NCBI RefSeq assembly: GCF_001949145.1
Contig: NW_019091382.1
Coordinates: 1,162,500 to 1,222,499, forward strand
Direction: 5' to 3'
Source of the DNA: Acanthaster planci
Taxonomy: Eukaryota; Echinodermata; Asteroidea; Valvatida; Acanthasteridae
DNA: 60,000 bases
Under the pieces are notes generated by a model. That model searched no databases, had not been told where the DNA came from, and saw only the letters and a program-made list of their open reading frames with translations. Positions 12,681 to 26,164 of the stretch are shown here, piece by piece. The position numbers and the translations under genes were made by a program. Each line of letters starts with the position of its first letter. Positions within the stretch are counted from its first letter, which is position 1.

Positions 12681-13320
12681 CCGTTTTCACGAAGAGACAC
12701 ATTGGCCCAAAATCATGATTTTTTCAAATTTCTGGTTTATGGCAAAATTAAATAAGCTGTGCTACGCCTACAACTTGGTGTAATCATTTTCCCCCAATCT
12801 ATTGAAATCAACCAAATCACGATGATCTACCGGGGGCAAATTTAAACTAAACCGCATTTTGCGATTACATGAAGAGGCAAATTTTTCTTCCACAGATTTG
12901 GCGTTAGCAATAGGGCCTAAAGGGCAGATTCACGGGCAAACTCGTTTCGCCGTTTTCACGAAGAGACGAATTTTACTCTGGAAACGTACACAAATGCAAC
13001 AATTTTGCACCCGTCCCGCGCTATGGCAAAAAATAACGCGTTTTCACGACAAGACAAAAGTCGCATGAATTTTAGCGTTTTTACGAAGAGACGAATTTGT
13101 TTGTTTACAAAATACACAATTTAAGTGACCTCTATAAATGCTGTTTTGGCGGTTTTGTGTCATTTAAGATCCCCTCTTTCATGCAGTAGCATTAATGAGG
13201 TCAAAGGCATGCTAAATACTACGGAAATTAGTGTCTGAAATAGAAACCAACTCCAAGTGCGATTTTCTCGAAAAATCTTTTTCTAGTGATATGTAACATT
13301 TGTCCCTTCGTGAAAAGACT
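12681..13320. repeat. Dispersed short-motif cluster GTTTTCACGAAGAGAC
   Basis: The motif or close variants occur at about 12683, 12868 (weaker), 12952, 13040 (weaker) and 13074, and inverted (CCTTCGTGAAAAGACT) near 13305. Spacing is irregular. Several copies continue with GAATTT. Confidence 0.6.
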
Positions 13321-15354
13321 GACGATTAACTTACCGTGTTGTCAAGGCAACTGTGGTGCCTCCTTTTTGGCTGTTGGAGTGCTGCTTTACTGTCCCCGTC
13401 AGGATAGGTCAATCTTAAAAACAGCAGGTGTGGGGTTTGTTGATATTTCCCGCTTTCAGCTTTATTTTCAGCTAGATTGTCCTGATTTCAGGATTTTTCA
13501 AGCAATCGCTTTCAAAATCTGGAAAATTTTAATTTTACCATTGAAATATTTTTACTTAGAAACTTTGATAAAGACCACAAGAAATTAGAATTTCAAGGGG
13601 TGCCTCCAGGCTAAAACCCAAATGTAAACCTAGATCCTACGCTGCTTTTGGACCCTTAAAACCTGTGGTGATCATTTCGTGAATATTTCATTTTTCTTCA
13701 ATCTCATCCCTGAAACAGTCTCCTGGATCGTCGAGAAGAGATGTCCAGATATGCACATTAGGAATCAAATTTAGAAGTAAAATATTAAGCTATAAATAAA
13801 AGCTCATCTACTTGGAGTTTCGGGAGATGAATACACGTATGTTGGGTCATTCGCAATCTTTGCGCTTTCCGCAGCATCTGACATACGGCACATAAGATCA
13901 CCCCCCCCCCTTCGTCGAAGGTTGTGCTCATTATCTTCCCATCATTCAAATTGTTTAAGACTTAAGGAGAATGATACTTGAATGCGTTTCCCACAGTGCC
14001 GAGTCAACCTTCGGTAACGTATATGTCGTAGCCGGTATTTCCCAGAGAGATGGAAGGAAGGACACGGGAGAAACAGCCCGTTGAAAAATAACAGTGGAAA
14101 AGAAACTTTCGGATAATGCCCAGAATAATCAGAAACTACCAAACTGCTCCCGCAGGAGTAAAGCTGTCGGAAAAAGTGGTTGTGTTTATGGACAGCATAC
14201 AACAGATGTTTTGACAGGAAACTGTTTTCTGTTCGCTTCCTGGGAATTTTCTTTTATTCTGCGAGACTTAAGAAGCCGAGTCTGGTTTATTTCACATCGA
14301 CACCATGCCTGCCCCTCGTTGAATGCCGTTGACTTGTGAGTTGCCGCTGCTGCTGTCCATCATTAAACGCTTTCAGCCAAAGTTTATACGCCGTCAAACC
14401 GTTGGAGGTGGGGGGGGTCCGTGGGGGGAAAGAGAAAATGGCAACCGGGGCAGATGGTACGTCTGCAAAAACACAAGTTTCACTGCGGCATGCGAGCTGT
14501 CACGAGTGATCAGCGGCCGAATGTGCGCTCGGTCCCCGGCAGGTGCGATCTGCAAAGCGTCCCTCCCCCCCGCCCCCACCAACAGACAAAAGGGAACGCC
14601 GCGCATGCCCTGTCGTCAGTTCCAAGTTGGTCCACAGGTTGCAGTTGGGCTCACTGAAGAAGGCCCCCCACTGCTGTATAAAATCGAACACCTTATGAGA
14701 TTTTTGTTCTCCATTGACTGAAGATTCAGGCTATTTCTTAATTCTTTGACTTTGAAGTTTACTTCCCTGTTAAAGTTGAGAGATACTTTCCTGCATATAG
14801 TCGTGTTTCATCACGGCTTTACATCGCAAGTATTATTCAAGTGGCTCATCAGAACTCGGCTCTCTCGTTCACGAGTGATTTTTTTCCTCCTTGCTTTCCG
14901 ACCATGAAAACATGATAATTTGAAGAGTCCGCTGGATGAACGCTTTACCGTTCAATGCCCTCTGAACATTCCGTCGGCTCCCCCTTGCGAGTGCAGCGCC
15001 AAAACCTGCTAAACGGATAATTCCGCCTGGCAGCTTGATCACCTTTGCGGAGGCGAGGTTGGATGGAACGAGAACTGACGTTGGCGACACCTCAAACCCC
15101 AACCCCGTCTAATGCTCCGGGGAGACGGCTGTGTAACCCAGTTACGGGCCCGCCTAAGGCCGTGATTTGGGGTGTTTGTTGTGCTCCCATCTTAGCTCAC
15201 CGGACAGGCATAAAAGGAAATGAAATTTCTTCAAAGATAAGCACGGTGTTGTGACAAACAGGGTTTCTTTTTCTGATGTTGTGGGTTTTGGATGCGAGTG
15301 GTTGCATTAAGACATCGGTGCATGGCAAGACGTTTGGTTATCGACTAATCAAGC

Positions 15355-15515
15355 CACCAGAATAGACCTTACTCACAGGGAAGCCATTTTGTTAAGTTCC
15401 TTGAATCTGTCTTTTCAGTGTCATCTGTTAATGGAGTGGTGCCAGACTATTTTGGTCTTCATACTTTTTTTCAGTGTTTTGTTTAATGTGGCTTAAAACG
15501 TTCAGATATAGTTAA
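15355..15515 (-). repeat. AAAATGGCTTCC repeat, copy 1
   Basis: On the minus strand it has AGTCTGGCACCACTCCATT, AAAATGGCTTCCCTGTGA and AAGGTCTATT in the same order as copies near 19.7, 27.7 and 55.7 kb. Confidence 0.65.
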
Positions 15516-15661
15516 TAACAACATCCGAAACTATTTATCAGTGTAAATGACATTTATTTGTAATGAAGTTTATTTCACTTCTTTCAGTTTTATGTTTTCA
15601 TGTTCCTGCGATAAATGAGTTATCCCCGCTTTCAATTCAGTGTGGCTAACTTGTGAATTAG

Positions 15662-15860
15662 ACCAATCCACCTTGAGCAGAAGCACCCCTCATTGGTTGA
15701 AAAGAGCCACGGTGGTCGGGAGTGTTCATTTTGCTGGTAGCGACGCGCCCGTAACGAGTGCATTTCAGAGTCGTTTGTGAACCAGCGAAGTGCAGTTCCG
15801 ACCAAGGACCCTCCGTTGCTAGGAAACCTGCTCCCTCTGTTGGTATCGCCCAGGGCTTAT
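15662..15860 (+). repeat. ~200-bp interspersed repeat (GTTCCGACC family), copy 1
   Basis: It shares, in order, GAGCAGAAGCACCCCTCA, GGTTGAAAAGAGCC, GGTCGGGAGTGTTCATTTTG, TTCGTGAACCAGCGAAG and CCTCCGTTGCTA with copies near 26.2, 35.1 and 44.3 kb. Confidence 0.8.
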
Positions 15861-18175
15861 TAGAAACTTTGACTGTATAGGGCCATTCTGTTAGCATGCA
15901 GGTAGGGAGCGCGCGTCACATTCCTCTTCGACCTATAGGGTGCGTCGCTGCTACACGCAGAAGTGCGCACGCGCTCAAGTTTAAGGACTCGTGCGTTTGT
16001 GAGTAAGCCCCGCAGTATGGCATCTCTTCGGATTAGTCTTAACGGGTATTATACCAGAAAAAAATGGCTGAACACTAAAGGACAGAAAACCCCCAACATG
16101 AGTGTAAAACTTGGTTTCCTCTGAGTATAGATTTTGAGTTTGGATCCGAAGCAAAAATAAACTTGGAATCTGTCATGAACTTGTTAGCAAATGTTGTGAC
16201 ACTTCATTCTGGACTTGTTGGCCTTCTTCTGATATTTTTTAATCACATCCTGGCGAGTCAAAAATTCAGTCTGCTGCCCAAGGAAAGCTACAATTGAATT
16301 AGCATCTATTCCGGTTTAGATTAACCAATTTCGCTTTAAGTTGACGGACGAAAATTAAATCAGTGGACGAGTACCCAAGCACCCACGATACAACGCACTA
16401 TACTGGTACATGTACATTATACCTAGGGCGACGTCGGTTGACCGGAATCGATTATACCTGCTCATTATTACAAAAGCCGGGTATTCGGTTTCGGCCCGTG
16501 GTCCCAGGCGAGGAACAGGTGGGACCCTTCACGCGGGACGGTGCTGACGTCTCGGGCAAGCCACCTGGTGGATTTTCACCGGCGGGCCCAGAGCTCACTG
16601 TCACCCGGCCAATTGGGCAGGACGGACGCCGGCGATGGACGAAACATCTGCCGTAGCCGAAGTGAGGAGAACCAGGCGGTTCTCTCATTCGAATTCGAAA
16701 TAATATATCCTGATCTCTTGCTTGCGTTCAAGGTCGCATCGACCTTTCTATTCTATAAAGGACTCGAGGCGTTCGAAATTCTTTAATTAATACAAACGAG
16801 CAACTTTCCCCTGCATGGCCTACCCTGAGTTTCTTCCAAAAATACCAATAAATCCCAACACTCTTCAAGGTCGGTCACTTTCAAACCGTAAATCATTATG
16901 CAGACCAAGAACTCGGGTCAGCTTTTTTGGGGGGACGAAAAAATGAGAAATATTTTAATACGAGCGAAGATGATTGCTCCACCAGCTCCAGCGCTTAACT
17001 CTGAGAAGTTCGTACTGTCCCCTTGTCGAAATTCCCCGTTATGTCGTTTCGTTACTGTATAAAACACAAGGTCAGTTGACCATCAAATGGGGAAAAATTG
17101 GCAAGTCACTCGAGAATTAAGCAGGGAATGGAATCAAGCAATGGTGAATGCTGTTCACTCCACATCATATAGGTCCACAAAAAATTTGACAAGAATTTGT
17201 TGTAGCGTTGCTGATTGCTATACCTCAACAACTGTAAATTTCGATTGTAATTTGCAGTTGGCTGTAGTCTTTCTTCCCGCACAATGTCTGCGCACGGCGT
17301 GTTTTCTGATACCAAAAGGCAAGAATACGGGTGTGAATGATATCAGTGATTTGCACCCCCAAGGCGTAGTACGTTCACTCCTGTAATACTAAAGCGCTAT
17401 AGATATTTAGCCGACCTTCACTATGGCTCGTATTGGAAACATGGTGAATAATTTATTTTCGTTCTAATGTCTGTTTCTCCTGGGTTTTTAGGCTTGAACA
17501 TACGGCGCAGACACGGGTTGTAATAAACAAGGCGTATGGTAGGCCTATGGGTGAGGAGACCTACGTGCACGACTGGATAGTCTCACGCACAGGTTATGAG
17601 TCGAGTTACCGGTTACGAGGTGTTACAAGGAGTCACAGTTACGCAAGGTACTTTCTGTGTTGGCCAATGTGAGTTGACTCGAGTTAACCTCGTTCCCACC
17701 TTCACGCTTGTGTGGCACAGCACACAAAGTCATTCCCCGGTTGGGGCTGCCTCGTGTAAACTAATCAAACGCACCCAGTGATAAGAGGGATTTTTTCCAT
17801 CATGCCTCTTACAGCTTCGCAGGCACCATGTTTGACTACCGATCTTGTTGAACATTTGAAACCCTGTTTTGTATTTAGGAATATACTTCCCCAAAGTCAA
17901 AAATCGAAGCTGTTTGTGCAAGGGCCTTGTATCCACAGAGCCCAGAGCCACTGTGTTTGCTTTGGCTCTATCAAAATGGATCGAGACTATTTTTCTTGTC
18001 CGCAAGGAAAAGAATATGTCGTGTGAATACCTCGGCGACATGTATTTTTTTTTCTTTTAGTTATGATCCCTTGTAATCGTCGTGTTCACCCCTAGGCGCG
18101 ACCCTCAGATCACAATAGCCTGGCAAGCAAAGTCCCCCCCCTCCCACTGCGCCGTTCTAGAACTCGGTTCCTGGG

Positions 18176-18220
18176 CCTCTCTCTCTTTCTCTCTCTTTCT
18201 CTCTCTTTCTCTCTCTCTCT
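18176..18220. repeat. CT-rich microsatellite
   Basis: CTCTCTTTCT is repeated about four times and followed by a pure CT run. Confidence 0.9.
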
Positions 18221-19549
18221 GTTTCTTTTGCTCCAGGTGCTTCCATCGTCGGCGCCCAGGTCGCGCGAAGTTCCCCAAAACTCTGATGAGTGGCTTGGCC
18301 TTTTTTTTCGTTGTGCCGTAAACCACGCTGGCTCCGTCAGTCTAACTTCGAATTCCCTTAGAGACCATAATCATTATTCCTGCCGGGAGATGGCACACTC
18401 ACGCACGGAAAGTTGTTTTGTTATGCAGCTGTACCCATTCTCCACGTCACTTTTCTTACATGAAAAACCACGGACGTAGTTTTGTTTGGCATGCCCCTGA
18501 GTCACTGTGTGAATTAAGTTTGGGGACGCTATCTTTACCCTCAGAGAGAGCAGTCGCACAGAAGTTGTTAAATTTTGTTCATTTGTACACCTGTATTCAT
18601 CTGAGCATACATGTATACTTGGCGGCCTTAAACGTTTGTTCAAGATGCTTCAAGATAATGGACACAACTCTAATGCCTGAGCCGTAGGTTGCAGCTGCGC
18701 CATGGCGAGCAACTGTGAACAATTCCCTTATATGGTAACCGACGCACGCGTAGCGCGTACTGCGTGACGTAGCAAACAGCCAGTCGGTACCTTATCAGTC
18801 GTTTAGGACCAGCCTCGTGACGGGCGCTCGACCAATAGGAATGGTTAAACTCTTTTGTAGATTTATAAATTGTGAACTGAGTATGTGATTCAAATGTTGG
18901 GCCCCCGGACATTAGGTTTATTAGAACCGTACTGAGATTTCAAAGAAATTGTTATTGAATGTAACTCCCTGGGGTGTATGAAATATTATTGGAATAGGAG
19001 AATTATTGAGGATCGTTAGGGTTAACGTTAAGATTGTTATTGCGAAATAATTTTGCTCTATGCCGTGAAAGTATTACTTGCTGCCTTGACAAAAACTACG
19101 CCCCCCCCCATCTTGATGCTAACTGTAACAAGCTCCTGCGGTATTCCACTTGACACCATTCTGGGGCCCTCCGTGCAAATCAAATTTCCTACACCGCGGT
19201 TGCTGTGCCTTTCCGCCGCGGATTAGGCAGGGGTGTCCCAAGGGCGTCAAGTCGATGACAGTGGCCCATGCGAACGGAACTCGTGGGCTTGTTATGGAGG
19301 CGAGGGGGGGGAGAGACTGCATGTGGCCGCCGTGGGATTGCCCAAGTGTGATGGGGAAAGGATCCAGCGCTGCTTACGCTCGAGCAAGCTCTCTGGAAAA
19401 AAACACCGCGCAGTTGTGCAATTAATAGAACTACTTGAGGAGAGGTGGTGAAAATGGCGCGACTGCAGGGGCTGTTTTCTTGGTCCCTCAAATTGTCTGC
19501 TGCTGCTCACGCCATTATACAAATAATGAATGTTTTTAATATAAGTGCA

Positions 19550-19597
19550 ATGGTAAGAATAATTTCATCTCTCATCTAATAAAATTATTCTTACCAT
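19550..19597. repeat. Perfect hairpin, 16-bp stem
   Basis: ATGGTAAGAATAATTT pairs exactly with AAATTATTCTTACCAT across a 16-base loop. The surroundings show no gene. It is too short for a typical microRNA precursor and is probably the remnant of a small inverted-repeat element. Confidence 0.7.
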
Positions 19598-19675
19598 GAT
19601 TTGGGTCACACAATATCTGCACAAATCCTCTTCTATTTGGAGAACAAAGAGGGCTGCTTGCGTATTAAGGGTAGA

Positions 19676-19800
19676 TTTAATATTGGTCTGGTACCACCCC
19701 ATTTACCAGATTGCATTGAATGTGAAAGATTCAGGGAACACGGCCAAAATGGCTTCCTGAGAATGTCTATTTTTCTCTGGGGTTTATAAAGTAGGCCTAA
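19676..19800 (+). repeat. AAAATGGCTTCC repeat, copy 2
   Basis: It has GGTCTGGTACCACCCCATT, then CCAAAATGGCTTCCTGAGA and ATGTCTATTTTT. It is a decayed copy with no coding capacity. Confidence 0.65.
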
Positions 19801-21074
19801 TCCCCAAAATTGATCTCTGCTCATTTTGCATGGACTAATTCGGCGACCCAAAATTGATATCACTACTGCTATAGCACTGCGCGCTCACAATTGATACCCG
19901 CGCGTTACATGCTCCATCGACCAGCAGCGTGTCCTTATATGTTAATGCGCATGCGTACCGCAAGTGTAAGTACGCGTGCGTGAGTCCTGTGCCGTCCCAG
20001 TAATGGCGTCTCATCGGGTAAGTCTGTACCGTGTGTCATTCATTCAGCCGAAATCAAACCGACAGTGCAGTCCAGCGTCCACAGAGTGCATCACCTGTTG
20101 CCGTAAATATCCGCAGATTCCCCCCCATCTGTGGAATATTGTTAGGAAATTTTTAATTTCTGTTATTTATTCCCGCTGCGGTTGCATGAAAAATATTCTC
20201 AGCATTTTTATCGCTGTTTTACGAGGCACCGAGGGAGATATTTCCGTCGGTCCACACCTGACGGCGGCCATAAACAAAGTCTGACTTTTTCGTATAGTAG
20301 CGGCTTGAAGTTCTGTGTGACGAAACTGTGCTGAAACTTATGAACTTTTGGCACAATAACAAATTGATGCATCCAATGGTTAACAAATTGTACAAACAAT
20401 AGTGCTTTGTACTATCAAGTAGTTGAAACTTAAAGCAAAAAAATTCGAAGCCGAACCATTTATTTTGAATAAGCCCTCTAGGGTGAGAGACCATCATGTT
20501 TGTTGAAAAAAATAATTATCTTGTAGACCGATTGTCCTCAGACTATATACTGCATGAGGACTTCCACTCCATCCGATGGCGACCTTTGCAATACATGTCC
20601 CTTTACCAGGACGAGTACTAGGTCTCGTATCCTGAGTATCAAGACTCAATATCCCCTGGCTCCTTTCAAGAAGTCAGTTTCAGTCCTCGTAAGCAAAAAT
20701 AGGGCTAAAGGTCCACTGATGACTTAATTGAGGACCAGACTCTGAGGACATTTGCCCGGCTGATTACTTTAGAGGTCTCATCGACCTCCACAAGGATCTC
20801 TGAAATAGACTCGATCGTGATGTCACTTTTTTCGAGACGAATTACAAGGGGCTCGATCTTGCACTCGAGTTCAGGACTCGGTATGTCTTTTTGGGGGCCT
20901 CGGAATTTAATTTGAAATTTGGGACTTACTTCTCTCCCTGAAATTTCGAGATCAGTTTCTTACCCGCACCGTAACGACTTGAGAACAAGTTCACGTGCCG
21001 TAATATTTGTCTGCCGGATAGCATGGTTGTGCAAATTACTGCATCATTCATGCCATCCTCCCACAATGCTGCAG

Positions 21075-21337
21075 TCGTCTCAAATCGTAAATATATCAGA
21101 CTCCCTGTCCTTGCCTCCGATAAATCTCAGATTGGCCCGCGCAGTCAGCGGGAGATTGAGCAGACAGCCTTGGGCCGCTGGCGACATCATCCCCGCCTGC
21201 TGAATCTCCCGTCGCCCGTTGAAGAAAGGAGACAGCAATGGACGGCGAAGGACATACGGGATGCGGACAATTACGGATCCAATACGAGCGATGGGAAGAA
21301 TCGCGGGGAGTGCGCTCATCCCGCATCGGCGTTCAAG
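21075..21337 (+). CDS. Speculative N-terminal linker exon of the adipolin-like gene
   Basis: The frame is open from an acceptor-like ATGCTGCAG (alternatives end at 21130 and 21144) to GTGAAA at 21338. The segment is GC-richer than its surroundings. Translation is hydrophilic (for example REIEQTALGRWRHH and YGSNTSDGKNRG) with one NTS glycosylation sequon, as expected of a fast-evolving N-terminal linker. It exits in phase 0, which matches the entry of the secure exon at 29880. No direct similarity is visible. Confidence 0.25.
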
Positions 21338-23746
21338 GTGAAACCGACTCGGTCGCAGACAATTTGACGCCCGCGGACGAGGCTACTCTCCGCTGCAGCT
21401 GGAGAAGGAGACTAGCCAAAGCATCAAGACATCAAGACAAGGTCATAGGAGAAGAATGCATGGTGCCCGTCAGAGGAATTCGGATATTCTTCTCTTGGCA
21501 CGCGATTGTCGATGGCCTCGATGCTCTTTTTGTTCGATTCTTAAAGAACACCAGTATTGCTATCTTTTTCCCGTTTCATCGATAATTTTATTGATGATGG
21601 AACACTGCAGTAATCGATTTTCAAGCAATTTTTTTCAGACTCGAAGGCCCATTCTCCAGTCTGTGTTGTACTTTTATCCTGTCTCCAATATGAAACAAAA
21701 TTAAGCGTTAATTTATAAATATTTGTTTTCTGGCTGAATGTAAACTTTCAGCTACTCGTAACCTTGCAAGTAGTCATTTTAAAATAATTATTAAAGGTTT
21801 CATTTTCTCTAAGGCCGGTTCATACTTGACACGAAAGTAAACACAAACACGAAATTGTGACGTCAGACGTAAAAGTTAAAGACCTTCCAGTTCAAGCTAG
21901 GTTTGCTTCAAATACTTCGCGACGTCGAATTCGCCTCGTTTTCACGTTCGCCTTGAAGTATGAGCCTGCGCTCGGTCTGTTCTATCGTAGTGTCCCCAAC
22001 TTTAGGCTTCATTTTGCGAGCAGGCAATCATGCTTTGGAATCAGTTGACTCTGTGACTTTGGCGACCCACTTTGTCGGAGGTTCGAATCTTGACAGCAAG
22101 CGAGTTTGATGGTTATGGCGTTAATAATGCGCAAAAGTACTGCAGGGCAGAAAACGAGACTGCTTTTTTCCCTTCGCTTATTTATCTCTTGCTACCTATC
22201 GCCGTGCGCTGGTCATTTATAGTCGCCAACCGTCAAACTAGAGACCCCGTTTACCTGTAATGTTCCCTAAAAGGGTTAATTTTATTTCAACCCCCCCCAA
22301 AAAAAGAAAGGTAAGAAAACACCGATTTACTATTTGATAAGTCTGCTGGAGTGTGGATCTGGTTTAATCGTAGGCAACAAGTGAAAGGCCGCGCGAGGAG
22401 CTGTGCGTTGGCGTAGCTGGGAGGCATCGAGAGCTGTCGTCACGTTGTCGCCACCTCGGCTGGACCGTTTCTCTTTGGTGTGCCGTTACCTCTCCCTACG
22501 GACCACAGGGAATTTTTGGCCCCCCCCCTCCCATTTCAAGCAGCCGGCTGGGAATCACCGGACGAACAAACCCGTCAAGTGCCCCGGCCGGTTGCTCATG
22601 TCATGCAGGTCCCCGTCTCTTTGTATGGGTGCGCGCGTGTTGTGTGTTTACACGCCCGAGTGCAACATTTTGTACCGGGGGAAATGGCAAGAAAGGCTCT
22701 GCCCTTGACAAGCGCCGGTCTGACGGTCTAGGCGTTCCGTGCCATTCAACTCGACGTGTTTGATCTCCTTGCATGGCCCGGGCGCAATAGAGAGCCTCTT
22801 GGGTTTTTACTCTGAACACGCTCTGAACGGCCAGCTGCTTTTCGCCCGTGGCGTTTACTTTGCACGCGATACGGTGGCGCGACGGGGCTTTTCTTGCTGG
22901 CGCACGAGGCCGAATCGTCGGCACCGCTCCGTCAACACTCGGGTCCCTTTCAGCCCACAACGCCACAGAAGAAAACGGCAACGGATCTGGACAAGAAATT
23001 GGATAAGATTTATTACCGTCGCCAGGGGTTTGATGCAAGCGCTGACAACTGCTTCACAGGCCAACTGCCAGAACCACAGACGCGCACAAAAAGAGGATGA
23101 AACGTTGCAATGAGTCTCGTTTGGGATTGTTTGCAGTCGGACGAGAGTTGCGCTGCAAACGCCACTCGCGAAATACCAAAATGTCCCCAGCGAAACTTGA
23201 CTGAAAAAAAAGTTTAGAGTTTGGGCACTTTTTGTGCTCACCTCTTTCAACGCAAACCCATGACGTGTTTATTGAAATGTGTTCAGGAATAAATACTAAA
23301 CGCTGTTCCATGGTACATGTTCAGCTATTTGAAATCCGCTTCGAATTTAAACACGTCTCTAAAAACGCATAACAATAAACATGTTTAAAAAGAGGGGGCA
23401 AAACGTTTTAAGAAATATGTTTGAAACCTAAGCGCCGTTTTTAGACTGTCCGTTTTGTGATGTTTCAGAGAACCATCCAGTGCCACTGTTTCATTTTTGC
23501 CATTTTCAATTTCCCATAAAAGTACAAATTCGTCATTGTATAGCAACCGCTGCTCCCCCCCAAGCTTTTTTTTTCTCAGGAAGAGCAAGTTATCTTTACC
23601 CCTGTGAGATCCACTCCGTGCATGCCATGTCAGTTTGTATCAGATCTTCAGTGCAAATTGCAGCTTTCCAGCATGATAAAGGGCGAGAAAAGAAAAACAC
23701 TCACCTACTAAGCTTGAAATGGAAGCTGATGATCAGTGAACGTATA

Positions 23747-24112
23747 TGTGACCCACTCTGCCAAAAAAGGCCCTTACAGGTGGTGTGCACCATTGGTAAA
23801 ATCCCGAAAATCGGACTACCATATACTAATCCTAAAATATCTTACTTGAAAGAAAGTCCACGGCAGTCTCAATCAGTCTGTAAATATTTCCATACGTACA
23901 TGCCTCTGAGCTGTATATAACAGACCATTCCGACGTCTGCCAGAGGTCAGTTCAAAATTTTATTTACTGTATGTCGGGAACAGAATGTGCGACAGAAGTC
24001 AAAAATACTCAAATTTAATCTTTTAAGTAAAATGCCTCTCTATCCGTGGGCATCACTTAAAATCCATTTGTCACGCAGAAGCCCGAGGGCCATTTTTGCA
24101 GAGCCAGTCACA
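23747..24112. mobile_element. Inverted-repeat element, ~366 bp
   Basis: The left end reads TGTGACCCACTCTGCC then AAAAAAGGCCCT. The right end complement reads TGTGACTGGCTCTGC then AAAAATGGCCCT. Imperfect terminal inverted repeats of about 28 bases are flanked by TATA-like sequence. The interior is AT-rich and non-coding. Only one copy is seen. Confidence 0.72.
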
Positions 24113-26164
24113 TATAAGAAATTATAATCCATAATTATTATGATGTACTCATTACCCTCTGAAATGGTGGTACATCAAAGCACTGATCAGGACGTTGACG
24201 GCACCGCGCAAGCCCTGTCCTTTTTTCTCTCTAATTTTCACCACTTTTATTTTTACACCACTTTACCTTTCAAGTTTTAACACCATTTACATCGACAGAA
24301 GATCCCCTGGAAGCAAAGATTTTAGTCAGATCTTCACGGGTAGAGAGAGGTGTTTTTATCTGCAGGTGCCCGCAGGCACCGTCAGTAAACCCCCACAAGG
24401 CCAGCTAAGCCCAGGTGGGGAGGAACTTGCTGACTCGCGGGGGGAGGGGGGGTTGGTTCCGTGGAGAGCAGGTCGCCAGATCAATTAGCCCTCATGTTCG
24501 GATAATTAATAATCCATGTTTTATTGCGCTGTCGGATCGAGCCAGCATGTTTTTTTTCTGAGTAATAAAGGATTCTGGTAACGAGCCAGTGGATTTATCA
24601 CAACGGAAGGGAAAGCGATCGCTGTTGGTTTTCAACGCCAGCAAGGCCAGGGGAGTTTACAAAATTGTTTCTGTTTTCGTTTCGTTTGGGTCCTACATTC
24701 CTGAGTAGTGTGGACATTTTTGAGTCGAGGCTTTTCTCGGATTAATTAGAAAAGACATTCCTCTGCTTTTAAGTTTGTGGGTAGCTTGATTGGATGATAG
24801 CTCGCTGATTCATCATGCAATTTTTTCACTTCAGATTATGTTTTTCTACATGTAATTAATAAACTTAAAGTCTTTATTTCAGCTGCAAGATTGTATGGAA
24901 CCGGTTACCGTGAAATGCGATGGTTGAATATTGTCTCAGGAACCAGGCCTACATGAACCTAGAGTTCTTTGCAATCTTCGATTATAGTGGCCTTGCGACA
25001 AATTGGCAAACTGTGCGCAAGCGCATTTGGCACAAACACCCCGTTGAGGAAAGCTCCAGCTTACAGCCATACCAGCACCAGCAGTGATTGTGCTTGCGTT
25101 TCAAATTGTACAGCACATGGTCGTTCTGCATCTTGCTGTGGCTGTGTCCCAAACAGGCTTCCAGAGCTCCCGCTAGGTCTATTGTCTGCACGTCTCTGCG
25201 TATTTCCAACGGAGCGAAGACCTAGACCTAGCTTGCTCTGGACGACAGAACCGGATGCAGACTCACCGAAGGCATTACATGTTGGTGCCACTGTCTTTCA
25301 GTCCATGGTATTATGGCTACTCGTGCCAAAAGAACAAAAAGCCAGCTCAGTCAACTGGCGATGAGTAGAACCGTGTACATGGCTAACGATGTCGTCACAA
25401 CCTCCAGTAAAAAAAAAATGAAAGATACATTTGAACCAGTGTAGGGTCGTGTGTTCGAAAGGGAGAGAGATTTCGAACTCATTTCTGTCCACATTTCTCT
25501 GTAGTATGAAAGAAACAAGACCAGGTTTTCGTGAATACAGCACAGGACACGACACATCTGTCTTGATAGCTGTGTGTCACTTCCTGCAAAACTCAACCTC
25601 AAGTCACTCCGATGGCGCCAGGCTTTAATAGATAATAGTCAAACTTAGTCAGCCAGGCTGCGCCATGATGGTTTAAGGGTTAAGGCGGACCGATTTTCTG
25701 GGAAGTACGACCATGTCGGGCGGGACGAGATTACCCGGTGCTGACTTCGACCTTATAATCGAGTGAACGTGCTAGCTCATGCGGGGATGGCCTCTTCAGC
25801 AAGGCTGGTATACAACCTCGTTCCTACATTGAGGCTAAAAACCTTCTTTCTCATTTTCTTCCACCATTATACCTTGGGGAAAAGATCGTCTCTTACGGGA
25901 AAGGGGAGAATCTATAAACCTAAGGTAATAATCTATTGCTCCATTCTCAACTCAGACTGAGCAGGTCTGAGTTTGTAGCAGGCTGATCCATTAAGCCCGC
26001 CCCTGTGGTATTCTGACCAATCGAAATCGTGTTATGTGACTGAGGTACGCGCACGCACGTACGACGCGCGCGTCTCGGTAAATGCAATATAGCATTGGAG
26101 AGAGGACATACCAATTGTCGCCCGCGTGAGCAGTGGGCGGGATTTTCCATTAGTGCCCATAATG

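Larger units (their letters stand above)
13321..21074. other. No recognisable gene; scattered repeats only
   Basis: It holds the repeat copies and hairpin listed at 15.4-15.9, 18.2, 19.5 and 19.7 kb. GC-rich patches at about 14400-14600, 16480-16650 and 19150-19380 have short open frames in several registers but no recognisable protein. Confidence 0.5.

Noticed and set aside
22035-22110. GGTTCGAATC tRNA B-box-like sequence
   Set aside because: There is no matching A box or cloverleaf around it. It is not a tRNA gene and is insufficient for a SINE call.
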